The notes under the pieces: generated by a model | The model's input: only the letters and a program-made list of their open reading frames with translations | The model's database searches: none | What the model was told of the DNA's origin: nothing | Position numbers and translations under genes: made by a program | Part shown: piece after piece, positions 1 to 8,872 of the stretch | Numbering within the stretch: the first letter of the stretch is position 1 | How the letters are laid out: each line of letters begins with the position of its first letter | NCBI RefSeq assembly: GCF_001541095.1 | Contig: NZ_LMXH01000003.1 | Coordinates: forward strand, 310,001-374,000 | Origin: Paenibacillus sp. FJAT-26967 | GTDB lineage: Bacteria; Bacillota; Bacilli; Paenibacillales; NBRC-103111 | Direction of reading: 5' to 3' | Length of the DNA stretch: 64,000 bases

Positions 1-121
1 TCTCCCCCCTTACCACGAACAGTCCCCGGCTTCTGATTCATATGAAGAAAAAGCAGGATGCATAACTTGCACAAAGGCAGTTTAAGAGAGGGAAAATATC
101 CGATGGGCAGGGGGAGAACGA

Positions 122-484
122 GTGGATAACGTCAATAAGCACAAGCTGATCAAATGGGATGAAATGAAGTGGGAGCCCGGGATTTATGAGAATACGGAGA
201 TGAGTTATCTGTACGAAGATGAGCAGGGCCGGCTCTGTTTTCTGGTGAAGCTGCATCCGGGCAGTTTTATTCCGATGCACGATCACCCGCGCCGGGAATT
301 CGCCTACTTGATTAAGGGAGATTTGATTCTCAATGAGGATGAAGTGATGAAAGAAGGAGATTTTCTGACAGCGGGGCTGGCCGAATCCCATGACGTGCGT
401 ACAGAGAACGGGGCTCTTCTATACGTCTTTATTGACTACCATGTAATCCGGCAGCAAATCGTTGAAATCGAAGCTACTTCGTAG
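122..484 (+). CDS. Small single-domain cupin protein
   Basis: A 120-residue protein made of one conserved beta-barrel cupin domain. The metal-binding pattern is visible as H53-x-H55 with E59, and a second-motif histidine at H90. Such cupins bind one divalent metal and act as sensors, small oxygenases or isomerases; the reaction cannot be read from the sequence. It starts at GTG after a GGGGGAG ribosome-binding site and lies 12 bases before the methyltransferase. It is therefore the first visible gene of the KS/ACP/UnbV/UnbU series and probably a tailoring or regulatory member. The left edge of the window may hide upstream members. Confidence 0.8.
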   Translation: MDNVNKHKLIKWDEMKWEPGIYENTEMSYLYEDEQGRLCFLVKLHPGSFIPMHDHPRREFAYLIKGDLILNEDEVMKEGDFLTAGLAESHDVRTENGALLYVFIDYHVIRQQIVEIEATS

Positions 485-496
485 GCCGAGGAGGAA

Positions 497-1579
497 ATGG
501 AAGTGACCGGTGTTGCAACAGTCAAGACTGCTCTGTTCAATGAAGCCTATCATGCATCCTATGATTATGTGTCTGATTATACGGCCTATACCATTCTGAA
601 GATTTTGAAGGGGGAGGGCTTGCTCTCATCCGGTCCTGCCGGGGAGAAAGAAATCATCTTCCGGCTAGGCAGCACGGATGCCAACATCTCTTTGGTCCAG
701 TGGGCTCTGTTATTTCTGGAGCAGCAATTGTTTATCCGGAAGACGGATCGGGGCAATTGGGAAATGACGGACAAAGGAGAACACTGGAGGGATTGCGGCA
801 ATCCGTTCCCGGCCGTGCATGTCGCTCCTTCCCTGGATCTGATCCGGTATGCCGGCACGTTCTGGCTGAAGGCGCTGCAGGATGAAGTGGAGCCCCGGCA
901 AGTTCTTTTTAACCGGAGCGGAGCCGGTTTGTGGGAACATTATTTTCATAACGCCCATGATTTGTATGCGGTTCACAACCAATGGGCGGCTGAGGAATTG
1001 GCGGACCTGATGAGCGGCCCTTGCGAAGTCATGGAGCTGGGTACCGGCTTCGGATCGGCAACCAGGGCTCTTCTGACGGAGATGAGGCTCCGGGCTAAGA
1101 AGCTAATCCGCTACACGGTTACGGATGCCAGTACGCTGCTGGCCGTCAAAGCCAGAAGATCCCTGGAAACGGAGCTTGAACCCGACAAGCTGATCCACAA
1201 GAAGCTGGATCTTAACGATGTACCGGCCGGAGAAGGAGAGCATGATTTTATCTTCGCCGTGAATGTGATGCACTGCGCGGATCAGCCGGTCCGTGCTCTA
1301 AGCAGACTGCGCGAGCATCTGAAGCCCGGCGGCTCTATTCTCCTATCCGAATGCGTCCGGAGGGATTACAGGAGCAAGCTGCAGCAGGAATTTATCTTCT
1401 CCATGCTGCCGGACTTCAGGGAGATAAGTACCGGAAGTGGCGACCTCACCTGCTTCGGCTTGTTAAGGCCGGAAGACTGGTGGGAAATTATGCAGGCTGC
1501 CGGTTTCGGACAAGTTCAGGTCAAAGTCAACGAGGGGCCTGTTCGTGGCGCCATAATCACAGGAACCAGGGAGAAGTAG
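497..1579 (+). CDS. Class I SAM-dependent methyltransferase, polyketide C-MT-like
   Basis: A 360-residue protein. Residues about 25-100 look like a winged-helix or dimerisation region. A Rossmann methyltransferase domain follows, with motif I ELGTGFGS at 180-187, the acidic VTDAS segment, NVMHCAD, and a LKPGGSILLSE post-motif. The overall order resembles stand-alone polyketide C-methyltransferases more than O-methyltransferases, but substrate type is inference. The position between the cupin and the ketosynthase genes suggests it methylates an acyl or polyketide intermediate carried by the nearby ACP. Start is ATG after GAGGAGG. Confidence 0.8.
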   Translation: MEVTGVATVKTALFNEAYHASYDYVSDYTAYTILKILKGEGLLSSGPAGEKEIIFRLGSTDANISLVQWALLFLEQQLFIRKTDRGNWEMTDKGEHWRDCGNPFPAVHVAPSLDLIRYAGTFWLKALQDEVEPRQVLFNRSGAGLWEHYFHNAHDLYAVHNQWAAEELADLMSGPCEVMELGTGFGSATRALLTEMRLRAKKLIRYTVTDASTLLAVKARRSLETELEPDKLIHKKLDLNDVPAGEGEHDFIFAVNVMHCADQPVRALSRLREHLKPGGSILLSECVRRDYRSKLQQEFIFSMLPDFREISTGSGDLTCFGLLRPEDWWEIMQAAGFGQVQVKVNEGPVRGAIITGTREK

Positions 1580-1590
1580 GGGGCCTGCCG

Positions 1591-1710
1591 ATGATTATTG
1601 TTGTAGAGCTCCTTGTTCACTGTCTGGCCTCGATTCAGATTCATGTGATCTCCAGAACTGTATTTACCAGCCGGACAGTGAGGAGTGAAGACGGTACGGA
1701 TCTACCATGA
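1591..1710 (+). CDS. Possible 39-residue peptide
   Basis: A short ORF in the gap between the methyltransferase and the helical protein. It begins with ATG seven bases after an AGGGGG ribosome-binding site and ends just before the next leader. The peptide starts with a hydrophobic stretch (MIIVVELLVHCLASI) and ends polar. No family is recognised. It could be a genuine small membrane peptide of the cluster or chance reading; length and lack of homology leave this open. Confidence 0.3.
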   Translation: MIIVVELLVHCLASIQIHVISRTVFTSRTVRSEDGTDLP

Positions 1711-1790
1711 TTACAGCCTATTTATTCTGTAAATAACGCAGGACCAGGGAGAATCCCGTCCCTTCCTGATTCAAGCGAGAGGGGTGCTTT

Positions 1791-2639
1791 ATGAAAAAAA
1801 GATGGCAGTTCTTCCTTGCTTTGCTGATTACAGCGGGCCTGTTGACAGGAGTTTACTTGCACTGGAATAAACCTTATAAGCTTCCCCCTGTCTCGGATGA
1901 GATGAAGCTGGCTGAGTTCAACCTGGTCTTTGATCAGGAGAGAAGCGTGCAGATTGCAGGGGATGCTGCGGTCGACGAGCTGAAAAGGCTCGTAACGGGC
2001 GATCCCGATAATCTGGCTTACAGCAATGAGCTTCGTTTGAAAATGGGAAAAAGCGAGCAGACGGAGGCTTTTATTTCTTTTATGACAGAAATGAATAACC
2101 CGCCGGCGAGGGCAAAGCTTCAACTGGCATTGGGGTATATCGACAGGATGCAGAACCAGTCTCTGGGGACCGCTTCGCTCGGGCAGATTTCCGTACACTC
2201 CATCAACCAGTTGAATGAAATTCTGGAGAAGGATCCCTATGACTGGCTGGCACATTACGCCAGGGGTATCAACAATCTCTACTGGCCGGTCGGGCTGCAG
2301 CGGATCGACAAATCCATCCAGGATTTATCGTTCTGTCTGGCTGTTACCAAGAAATTCGAGCAAGAAACCCCTTTTTATATGTGGGCGATGGCTTACACGG
2401 CTCTTGGAGATGCACTGGTTAAAAAAGGGGAAGTCGGCGATGGAATGGACATCTGGAAACAGGGATACGAGTCGCATCCGGGTGACGCCGGTTTGAAAGA
2501 AAGAGCAGCCGCTTCCAGGGAGCAGGCGCTGGAGATCGTCATCCGTGACAGAGGAATGGATCAGTTCCAGCGGCCCGCTCCGGACATCGGAGATTTAAGC
2601 CCCATCTGGAAGTCTTCCAAAGAAGGGCAAAGTCAATGA
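1791..2639 (+). CDS. Membrane-anchored TPR-like helical protein
   Basis: A 282-residue protein with an N-terminal transmembrane anchor (residues about 5-23, preceded by KKR). A helical, outward-facing domain follows. The segment around residues 140-240 (DPYDWLAHYARGINNLY, then MAYTALGDALVKKGEVGDGMDIW, then YESHPGD) has the spacing of degenerate tetratricopeptide repeats. No catalytic motif is seen. TPR proteins often scaffold complexes. Since UnbV and UnbU in the same series are also exported or membrane proteins, it may assemble them at the membrane; this is inference. The stop overlaps an ATG of the next ORF (ATGA). Confidence 0.65.
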   Translation: MKKRWQFFLALLITAGLLTGVYLHWNKPYKLPPVSDEMKLAEFNLVFDQERSVQIAGDAAVDELKRLVTGDPDNLAYSNELRLKMGKSEQTEAFISFMTEMNNPPARAKLQLALGYIDRMQNQSLGTASLGQISVHSINQLNEILEKDPYDWLAHYARGINNLYWPVGLQRIDKSIQDLSFCLAVTKKFEQETPFYMWAMAYTALGDALVKKGEVGDGMDIWKQGYESHPGDAGLKERAAASREQALEIVIRDRGMDQFQRPAPDIGDLSPIWKSSKEGQSQ

Positions 2640-2695
2640 AGTCGGGGAGTGCAGGGATTGCCGGCAATACAAGTGCGGGGGAAAGGGGACTGATC

Positions 2696-3892
2696 ATGAA
2701 GACATCCGGCAGACAAGCAGTTGTAACCGGTCTGGGAGTCGTTACTTCTATCGGCAGCGGAGAAGAAACGTTCTTTCAGCACCTGCTGGAGGGTTCTACG
2801 GGGCTGAAGCCGGTCACGGTATTCGATACGAGCGGGCATACGAATAAGCTGGCCTGCCAGATTGATGAGATTCCGCTTTCGCTGTACAACCGGGAAGAGA
2901 TCCGCGCTTCAGGGAGAGCGACCCGGATTCTGGTTCCGGCAATCGAGCAGGCACTGAGAAATGCGGGTCTGGAACATGAAGCGTCCGCAGGCTGCCGGAT
3001 CGGTCTCTGCGTCGGCACCACGATGGGGGACATCGATCCGCTGGAGAACGCTTTGCACGGGCAGAGCAGCCGGGCGTTCGGCGGTCCTCACGAAATTACG
3101 GGGCAGATCCAGAGGATGATGCGCCTGCAAGGGCCCGCCTGGACGTTCACGAATGCCTGTGCCGCCGGTAACTTTGCCATTGCCAGAGCCGTGGACGAGA
3201 TTGCGGCAGGCCGGGCCGACATCATGATCGCCTGCGGAGTCGATTCGCTCTCCTGGGTCGCATTCACGGGCTTCAGCACCCTGCGGGCCATGGCGCCCGA
3301 CAAGTGCCGTCCCTTTGATGCGGCCCGCAAAGGGCTCATACTCGGCGAAGGCGCCGGCGTGCTTGTGATCGAATCGCTGGAGCATGCGATATTAAGAAAG
3401 GTCCGGCCCCGCGCCCGGCTGCTCGGATACGGGATGAGCTGCGACGCTCATCACATTACCCAGCCGGACCCGGAAGGCCGGGGCGCCGCCCGTGCCATGG
3501 AGGCTGCGCTGCGGATGGCGGGTCTGGCCCCTTGCGCTGTAGATTACGTGAGCCTGCACGGAACGGGCACGATGGCTAACGACAGGATGGAGGCCAGGGC
3601 GCAGGAGGCGGTATTCAGCGAAGGAAGCCTTCCGCCCGCCAGCTCCATCAAAGGTCATCTCGGCCATACCCTGGGGGCGGCCAGTGCGATTGAAGCCGTG
3701 ATGAGCGTCAAGTGTCTGGAGACAGGGATAGCTCCGATGACGCTCAATCTGGAGCAGGTGGACCCCGAATGCTCCATTCCTGTTATTAGGGGACAGTCTA
3801 AGCCCGGAAAGTACCGGACTATTCTTTCCAATTCGTATGCTTTCGGGGGCGTGAATTCCTCTATCCTGCTGGGCGCTTGTACTTCCGGCTGA
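2696..3892 (+). CDS. Beta-ketoacyl-ACP synthase, FabF-like (KS1)
   Basis: A 398-residue condensing enzyme with both thiolase-fold halves. All catalytic residues are visible: Cys155 in TNACAAG, His288 in LHGTGT, and Lys319/His324 in IKGHLGHT. It should catalyse decarboxylative Claisen condensation on an ACP-bound substrate. I chose the ATG at 2696 because an AAAGGGG site sits just upstream and the VVTGLG start of the fold follows within a few residues; an earlier ATG at 2636 overlaps the previous stop and would add 20 unlikely residues. It probably pairs with the cysteine-less KS-like protein encoded next. Confidence 0.92.
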   Translation: MKTSGRQAVVTGLGVVTSIGSGEETFFQHLLEGSTGLKPVTVFDTSGHTNKLACQIDEIPLSLYNREEIRASGRATRILVPAIEQALRNAGLEHEASAGCRIGLCVGTTMGDIDPLENALHGQSSRAFGGPHEITGQIQRMMRLQGPAWTFTNACAAGNFAIARAVDEIAAGRADIMIACGVDSLSWVAFTGFSTLRAMAPDKCRPFDAARKGLILGEGAGVLVIESLEHAILRKVRPRARLLGYGMSCDAHHITQPDPEGRGAARAMEAALRMAGLAPCAVDYVSLHGTGTMANDRMEARAQEAVFSEGSLPPASSIKGHLGHTLGAASAIEAVMSVKCLETGIAPMTLNLEQVDPECSIPVIRGQSKPGKYRTILSNSYAFGGVNSSILLGACTSG

Positions 3893-3971
3893 AGCCCGCC
3901 CGGCCTATGACTGGCAGCGGTACATTCACGGCAGTGAGCGGCCCACATCAAGCGAGTAAGGAGAGATTGGC

Positions 3972-4802
3972 ATGGAACCGGTGTATATAACGGGGGCAGG
4001 ATGTCTAACAGCCCCTGGCTTCAGAAGTCTAGCAGAGATGCTTGGGGGAGGCTTATCTCCTGAGCGCGAGAACAAATCACTGAGGATTGAAGACGTTCCG
4101 GAAGCTCCGCCGACCCTCAAAAGATTTAAAAGGCAGTCCAGAGCGGTACAGCTGGCCACTCTCGTGACAGGCGAGGCGCTGAGGGAGGCGGGGATACCTT
4201 TTCCCTGTACGGACGGGGATAAGATCGCCATGGTGGTGGGAACTGACGACGCAAATCTGGACGCCATATACAGGCTTAATCAGGAAGCGGAGGCCTATGG
4301 GGTCAACAACACGAGTCCGGGCTTGTTCCCGGATACCGTCTTGAACGTAACCGCCGGACAAACCGCCATTTATTATGGCCTGAGCGGTCCCAATGTGACG
4401 ATTTCGAGTGGCGGCGCAACGTCTGTCCGATCCTTGCAGTATGCTGTGGATCTGCTGGCTTCGGAGAATGTTTCTCATGTGGTCGTATGTGCCGTTCATC
4501 TCGCTGTACCTGAAATCTTCCGGGAAAATCTCCGGCATCAGGCGCATATAGAAACTGTCGCGAGCCTGCTACTCTCTAAGCAGCCTCTTAGCGGAACTTG
4601 CATCCGACTGAGCATGAAAACCAGAGTAAATGAGAGCAGGGCAGATATAATCGAGATAGAAGATGAAGAACTCATCGCCTTTGCGGCTCTTCTGCTGAAG
4701 GAGAATGATGGGGCCCGGCCTTGCCGGTTTAAGATCGGATCGGTGGCCGACCGCCAGTATACGGTAGAGCTTGATAACGACATACTGACGGAGGATGCAT
4801 AG
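3972..4802 (+). CDS. Truncated, cysteine-less ketosynthase-like protein (CLF-like)
   Basis: A 276-residue protein beginning like a ketosynthase (VYITGAGCLTAPG). At the nucleophile position it reads SSGGATS, so the Cys is Gly148. The C-terminal half with the two catalytic His residues is missing: after residue about 190 the sequence is short and unlike a KS. It therefore cannot condense by itself. The size and loss of Cys recall chain-length factors of type II PKS and the short KS-like partner (ApeC type, Ketoacyl-synt_2) of aryl polyene clusters. A heterodimer with KS1 or KS3 is likely but unproven. RBS is AAGGAGAG; the stop overlaps the next start by one base. Confidence 0.8.
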   Translation: MEPVYITGAGCLTAPGFRSLAEMLGGGLSPERENKSLRIEDVPEAPPTLKRFKRQSRAVQLATLVTGEALREAGIPFPCTDGDKIAMVVGTDDANLDAIYRLNQEAEAYGVNNTSPGLFPDTVLNVTAGQTAIYYGLSGPNVTISSGGATSVRSLQYAVDLLASENVSHVVVCAVHLAVPEIFRENLRHQAHIETVASLLLSKQPLSGTCIRLSMKTRVNESRADIIEIEDEELIAFAALLLKENDGARPCRFKIGSVADRQYTVELDNDILTEDA

Positions 4803-6058
4803 TGGGAAAAGGGGCTTTGGTAACAGGAACAAATATGCTTTGTTCACTGGGAGTGACGAACGAGGAAGTCTGGAAAGCAGCCCTTGCGGGAGCTGAGGGA
4901 CCCCGGAGGCGTTCATACCGCTTCTCTGACAGTTCCTGTGTGGAATACCCGGTCTACGCCCTCCCTGACTTACGCCCTGCCGAGTGGCTGGGGCGGCAGA
5001 CGGCTGCCTGGCTGTCTGAGAACCGGCTCCTTGAAGACGCAGATTTCTGTATGCTGCTGGTCTCAATCCGGCAGGCTCTGGAGGATGCCGGATTCAGTCC
5101 GGGAGGAACCTCGAGGGTCGGATTGGTTATTGGTCATGAGAATCTGGGCGTTGTACGGCTGACGGACAAATTTGTGCAGCATCAGCCTGAATTAGGGAGA
5201 AGAGAGCCGGAAATACCGCTTTTCAGGCAGTACCAGCACGAGTTTTTCAATCTTCAGACATTTCCGTATTTGTTCTACCTGGCCCAGCTGCTTGGCATTA
5301 ACGGTCCCAGCTATGCGGTTAACAATGCCTGTGCCTCCGGGCTCTATGCCTTGGAGCTGGGCAGGATGATGATCGAGACAGGGAGTGCAGATCTGGTGAT
5401 CGTCTCGTGCTCTGATTATGCCCATGTATCCGAGTACTTATGGCTGCAAGAGAAGGGATTTGTCTCCGGGCAGAATATCATCCGTCCGTTCGATCTGCAC
5501 CGGGACGGTTCCATTCTCGGGGACGGAGCGGCTACGATTGTGCTGGAATCGGAAGAGCATGCTGCAAGAAGAGCCGCCTCACCCATAAGCCTGTACAGGG
5601 GCGGACGTTTTGTACAGGACCACTGGCATATGACGCTGCCCGACGTATCCAGGCATTCCTATGCGGGTGTCATCAGCGGGGCTGCAGAGCTGGAGCCGGA
5701 TCGCGAGATTGATCTTCTGGTTCCTCACGGCTCGGGAAGTACGCTCTGGGACCGCTATGAGGCCGCCGAGATTCAGAGGGCCTTTGGCGGCCTGGAGCGT
5801 CCGCTTCCGGCAGTCACGGCGTTCAAGGGATATTTCGGCCACCTGCTGGGGGCGAGCGCCATGATTGAAACAGTGCTTATGCTTCACTGTATGAAGCATA
5901 ATATGCTGCTGCCTGCACTTAATCATGAGTATCCCGATCCGAAAATAAAGATACAGATTCAGACTCAGGCGGTGTCCCGGCCGATCCGCTCAGCAGTAAA
6001 ATCTGTACCCGCATATGGCGGGTTTCATGCGGCTGTTTTATTCAATAAGCTGGAATAG
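4802..6058 (+). CDS. Beta-ketoacyl synthase (KS3)
   Basis: A 418-residue condensing enzyme with an intact triad: Cys177 in NNACASG, His309 in VPHGSGS, and Lys342/His347 in FKGYFGHLLG. It differs from KS1 around the active site (NNACASG against TNACAAG), so the two are not recent duplicates and probably act at different steps, for example initiation and elongation. It starts at GTG overlapping the stop of the CLF-like gene by one base, which implies translational coupling of the three KS-family genes. Confidence 0.9.
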   Translation: MGKGALVTGTNMLCSLGVTNEEVWKAALAGAEGPRRRSYRFSDSSCVEYPVYALPDLRPAEWLGRQTAAWLSENRLLEDADFCMLLVSIRQALEDAGFSPGGTSRVGLVIGHENLGVVRLTDKFVQHQPELGRREPEIPLFRQYQHEFFNLQTFPYLFYLAQLLGINGPSYAVNNACASGLYALELGRMMIETGSADLVIVSCSDYAHVSEYLWLQEKGFVSGQNIIRPFDLHRDGSILGDGAATIVLESEEHAARRAASPISLYRGGRFVQDHWHMTLPDVSRHSYAGVISGAAELEPDREIDLLVPHGSGSTLWDRYEAAEIQRAFGGLERPLPAVTAFKGYFGHLLGASAMIETVLMLHCMKHNMLLPALNHEYPDPKIKIQIQTQAVSRPIRSAVKSVPAYGGFHAAVLFNKLE

Positions 6059-6068
6059 AGGGATGCAT

Positions 6069-6818
6069 GTGGGAGCAATCACATACGATTTTACCGGACG
6101 TACAGTCCTTGTAACCGGGGGTTCGCGGGGGATAGGACGCTCTGTGGTCAAGCAGCTGGCTGCGGCTGGTGCTCAGGTGATTTTTACTTATTCGAAGGAC
6201 CGGGCGGCTGCCGAGTCACTGCTGGACGAGACGGGTAGAGACGGGTGCTCCGTCTCCTGTATACAGACAGACTTTACCGATCCCGATTCGATCCGTCATC
6301 TGCTGGCTGCTGTGTCAGAGAACGGGCCCCTTCACGGGATTGTGAATAATGCCGGAATTATCCGGGATACACCGGTTTACAAAATGTCGGATGAACAGTG
6401 GGACAGTGTCATTCAAGTCAACCTGACATCTATGTTCGCGATCATACGGGGGTTGATCCGGCCGCTGGGGCTGAGCCGGGGCAGTATTGTGAATTTATCC
6501 TCCGTCTCAGGCATAGCCGGGGCTTCCGGCCAGGCGAATTATGCCGCCTCCAAGGCAGGAGTGATCGGCCTCACCAAGGCGCTGGCCAAAGAGCTGGGTC
6601 CGCTGGGTATCCGGGTAAACGCAGTGGCCCCGGGCTATATCGGAACCGAGATGCTGAATGATATGGCAGACCATCGGAAACTTGCTTTAGCGAAGAACAT
6701 TCCGCTCAAAAGGCTCGGGACTCCCGAAGAGGCGGCGGCCGCTGTATTGTTCCTGCTATCCGGTGAAGCCTCGTATGTGAACGGTTCCGTGCTGGTTGTG
6801 GATGGAGGATTACTATGA
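6069..6818 (+). CDS. 3-oxoacyl-ACP reductase, FabG-like SDR
   Basis: A short-chain dehydrogenase of about 249 residues. It shows the TGGSRGIG NADP-binding turn, the VNNAG motif, and the catalytic Ser145, Tyr158 and Lys162 with the usual 13 and 4 residue spacing (SVSGIAGAS...YAASK), ending in the FabG-typical VVDGG. It should reduce 3-ketoacyl-ACP made by the neighbouring KS enzymes. Start choice: GTG at 6069 has AGAGGG at a proper distance. The ATG at 6063 follows that site with no spacer, and an earlier ATG at 6015 lies inside the KS3 gene. The ATGA overlap at the end couples it to the ACP gene. Confidence 0.9.
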   Translation: MGAITYDFTGRTVLVTGGSRGIGRSVVKQLAAAGAQVIFTYSKDRAAAESLLDETGRDGCSVSCIQTDFTDPDSIRHLLAAVSENGPLHGIVNNAGIIRDTPVYKMSDEQWDSVIQVNLTSMFAIIRGLIRPLGLSRGSIVNLSSVSGIAGASGQANYAASKAGVIGLTKALAKELGPLGIRVNAVAPGYIGTEMLNDMADHRKLALAKNIPLKRLGTPEEAAAAVLFLLSGEASYVNGSVLVVDGGLL

Positions 6819-6832
6819 AAAGGAGGAAGGCT

Positions 6833-7093
6833 ATGAATCCGAAGCAGATTAAGTCGCGCATCATTGAAGTTACCCTAGATCTTATCGATTCTCCGGAAGT
6901 GATGGAGGAAGTGGACAAAGAGATCTTCTTAGACACGCCTCTGATGGATATCGGGATTGATTCCCTGGCCGTTCTTGAGCTTGTCGTTACCCTGGAGCGT
7001 GAGTATGGCGTACGCCTGTCGGAGGAAGAACTGGTTGAGATCACCTGCCTCCAGGACATCCTGAAGCTCCTGCTGGACAAGCAGGCAGGTTAG
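6833..7093 (+). CDS. Acyl carrier protein
   Basis: An 86-residue acidic four-helix carrier protein. Ser44 in DIGIDSLAVLEL is the phosphopantetheine attachment site. The ATG at 6833 has a perfect AAGGAGG site about 7 bases upstream; an alternative ATG at 6815 overlaps the ketoreductase stop and would place that site inside the gene. It is the only carrier protein in the series and so the presumed hub for KS1, KS3 and the reductase. No phosphopantetheinyl transferase, acyltransferase, dehydratase or thioesterase is seen nearby, so these would come from elsewhere in the genome. Confidence 0.93.
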   Translation: MNPKQIKSRIIEVTLDLIDSPEVMEEVDKEIFLDTPLMDIGIDSLAVLELVVTLEREYGVRLSEEELVEITCLQDILKLLLDKQAG

Positions 7094-7141
7094 GGGCAGA
7101 GAGCATTGTCTAAATCAGAAGGATGAGGAGATGAGAACTTC

Positions 7142-8872
7142 ATGCGGCTGCAATCAATTAGCCGAGCGTTCATCGGCGTCACCGCACTGCTTCTGGTCAC
7201 CGCTGGCTGCGGTAACCATGCCGTCCGGTCGGATTACGGTTTTACTTTGAAGGAAGCGACAGATGCCACCGGCATCACATTTACTCATACGAAACCGACT
7301 TTTGATGCCAAACTGACCAATATCATGCCATGGATGGCTTCTACGGGAGCCGGTGTTTTTACAGCGGATTATGATCAAGACGGGTTTATGGATCTGTACT
7401 TCGTCAATTCCGCCAAAGGATCCAAGAATGCACTCTACCATAACAACGGGGATGGCACCTACACGGAGACAGCCGGGAAGCTCGGCCTGGCGGATGTGAA
7501 TACGGAGGGCATCTCGGAAGCGGCCGTCTGGTTTGATTACAACAACAGCGGATACCCCAGTCTGTTCGTCGGGTCATGGGGCAAAAGCCGCCTGTTTCAT
7601 AACAATGGAGACGGGACGTTCAAAGAGATTACGGATCAGGCAGGAGTCGGGTACCGAGGATATGTGAATAAGGCGATCGTGCTGGATTACAACCGGGACG
7701 GGAACCTGGATTTGTATTTGTCGTGTTACTTTCATGAGAAGAACGACCTCTGGAATCTCACCACCACGAAAATCATGCACAATGATTTTGAAAGGGCGAG
7801 AAACGGTGGGCGCAACGTCCTCTACAAGAACAACGGGGACGGAACCTTCACTGATGTAACCCAAGAACTTGGGGTTGGCGATACAGGCTGGACCCTTGCT
7901 TCGGGCACCTGGGACGTAAATAATGACGGCTGGCCCGATATTTACAATGCCAATGATTTCGGACCGGATACGCTCTATTTGAATGAGGAAGGAAAGAAAT
8001 TCAAAGCTGTCGTTCAGCCCCGCGGAGTCGGCGATGATACCTTCAAGGGCATGAATGTCGATTTTGCGGATGTGTTCCATGACGGGAATCCCGCCATGTA
8101 TATCAGCAACGTAAGCAAATCGCAATACATTCTGGAAGGAAATCAATTATGGCACGAGAAAGACGGGCAGTTTGTAGACAGAGGCGAGGAAATGGGCGTT
8201 AATATCGCCGGCTTTTCCTGGGGAGCCAGGTTCGCGGATCTCGATAACAGCGGGAATCCGAGCTTAGTGGTGCAGACAGGCTTCGTCTCCGCGAGCAAGA
8301 AGCGGGATTACTGGTTTGATCTGGGCACACTGGCCACGACACCCGGCAATGTAGTGGAAGACGCGAAGAACTGGCCGGCTTTTGCGGATAAGAGTCTCTC
8401 CGGGTATGAGAAGAAATTTCTGTTCTTCCGGGAGGGCGACAAATTCAAGAATATCGCCGAGCAGGCCGGCCTTGATTTCGTAGAGGACGGACGCGGAATT
8501 GCGGCTGTCGACATCGACAATAAAGGGACGCTCGATCTGGTCTTTGCCAACCAGGGCGGGCCGGCGAAAGTGTATAAGAATGTGATCTCAAGCGGCAACA
8601 ATTGGATCAAACTCGACTTGACCGGAAGCGCGCCGAGCAGCCGGGATGCCGTCGGAGCGAGAGTCACTTTTGAAGTGAATGGCGTGAAGACGGTTATGGA
8701 AAAGGACGGGGCGAACAGTTTCGGCGGGCAGAGCGATCCGCGTCTGCATGTTGGACTGGGTCAGGCGGAGAAAGTCGATAAGATCACCATCCGCTGGCCG
8801 AGCGGACGAGTGGAAGAGCTCACGGATGTTCCGGGGAATGGGATCGTAAAGCTTGTGGAGAAAGCGGATTAG
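7142..8872 (+). CDS. unbV-like: FG-GAP/VCBS repeat lipoprotein with ASPIC/UnbV C-terminal domain
   Basis: A 576-residue protein with a lipoprotein signal (LLLVTAGC, Cys23). It contains a chain of FG-GAP/VCBS blades with Ca-binding loops such as DYDQDGFMDLYF, DYNRDGNLDLYL and DVNNDGWPDIY. A C-terminal ASPIC/UnbV domain (residues about 490-570, with GARVTFEVNG, LHVGLGQ and ITIRWPSG) closes the protein. It is probably a beta-propeller held on the outer face of the membrane. In enediyne clusters the homologue UNBV belongs to the conserved warhead cassette, with role unknown. It abuts the UnbU-type gene with no gap, so the two are probably made together and may form a complex. Confidence 0.88.
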   Translation: MRLQSISRAFIGVTALLLVTAGCGNHAVRSDYGFTLKEATDATGITFTHTKPTFDAKLTNIMPWMASTGAGVFTADYDQDGFMDLYFVNSAKGSKNALYHNNGDGTYTETAGKLGLADVNTEGISEAAVWFDYNNSGYPSLFVGSWGKSRLFHNNGDGTFKEITDQAGVGYRGYVNKAIVLDYNRDGNLDLYLSCYFHEKNDLWNLTTTKIMHNDFERARNGGRNVLYKNNGDGTFTDVTQELGVGDTGWTLASGTWDVNNDGWPDIYNANDFGPDTLYLNEEGKKFKAVVQPRGVGDDTFKGMNVDFADVFHDGNPAMYISNVSKSQYILEGNQLWHEKDGQFVDRGEEMGVNIAGFSWGARFADLDNSGNPSLVVQTGFVSASKKRDYWFDLGTLATTPGNVVEDAKNWPAFADKSLSGYEKKFLFFREGDKFKNIAEQAGLDFVEDGRGIAAVDIDNKGTLDLVFANQGGPAKVYKNVISSGNNWIKLDLTGSAPSSRDAVGARVTFEVNGVKTVMEKDGANSFGGQSDPRLHVGLGQAEKVDKITIRWPSGRVEELTDVPGNGIVKLVEKAD

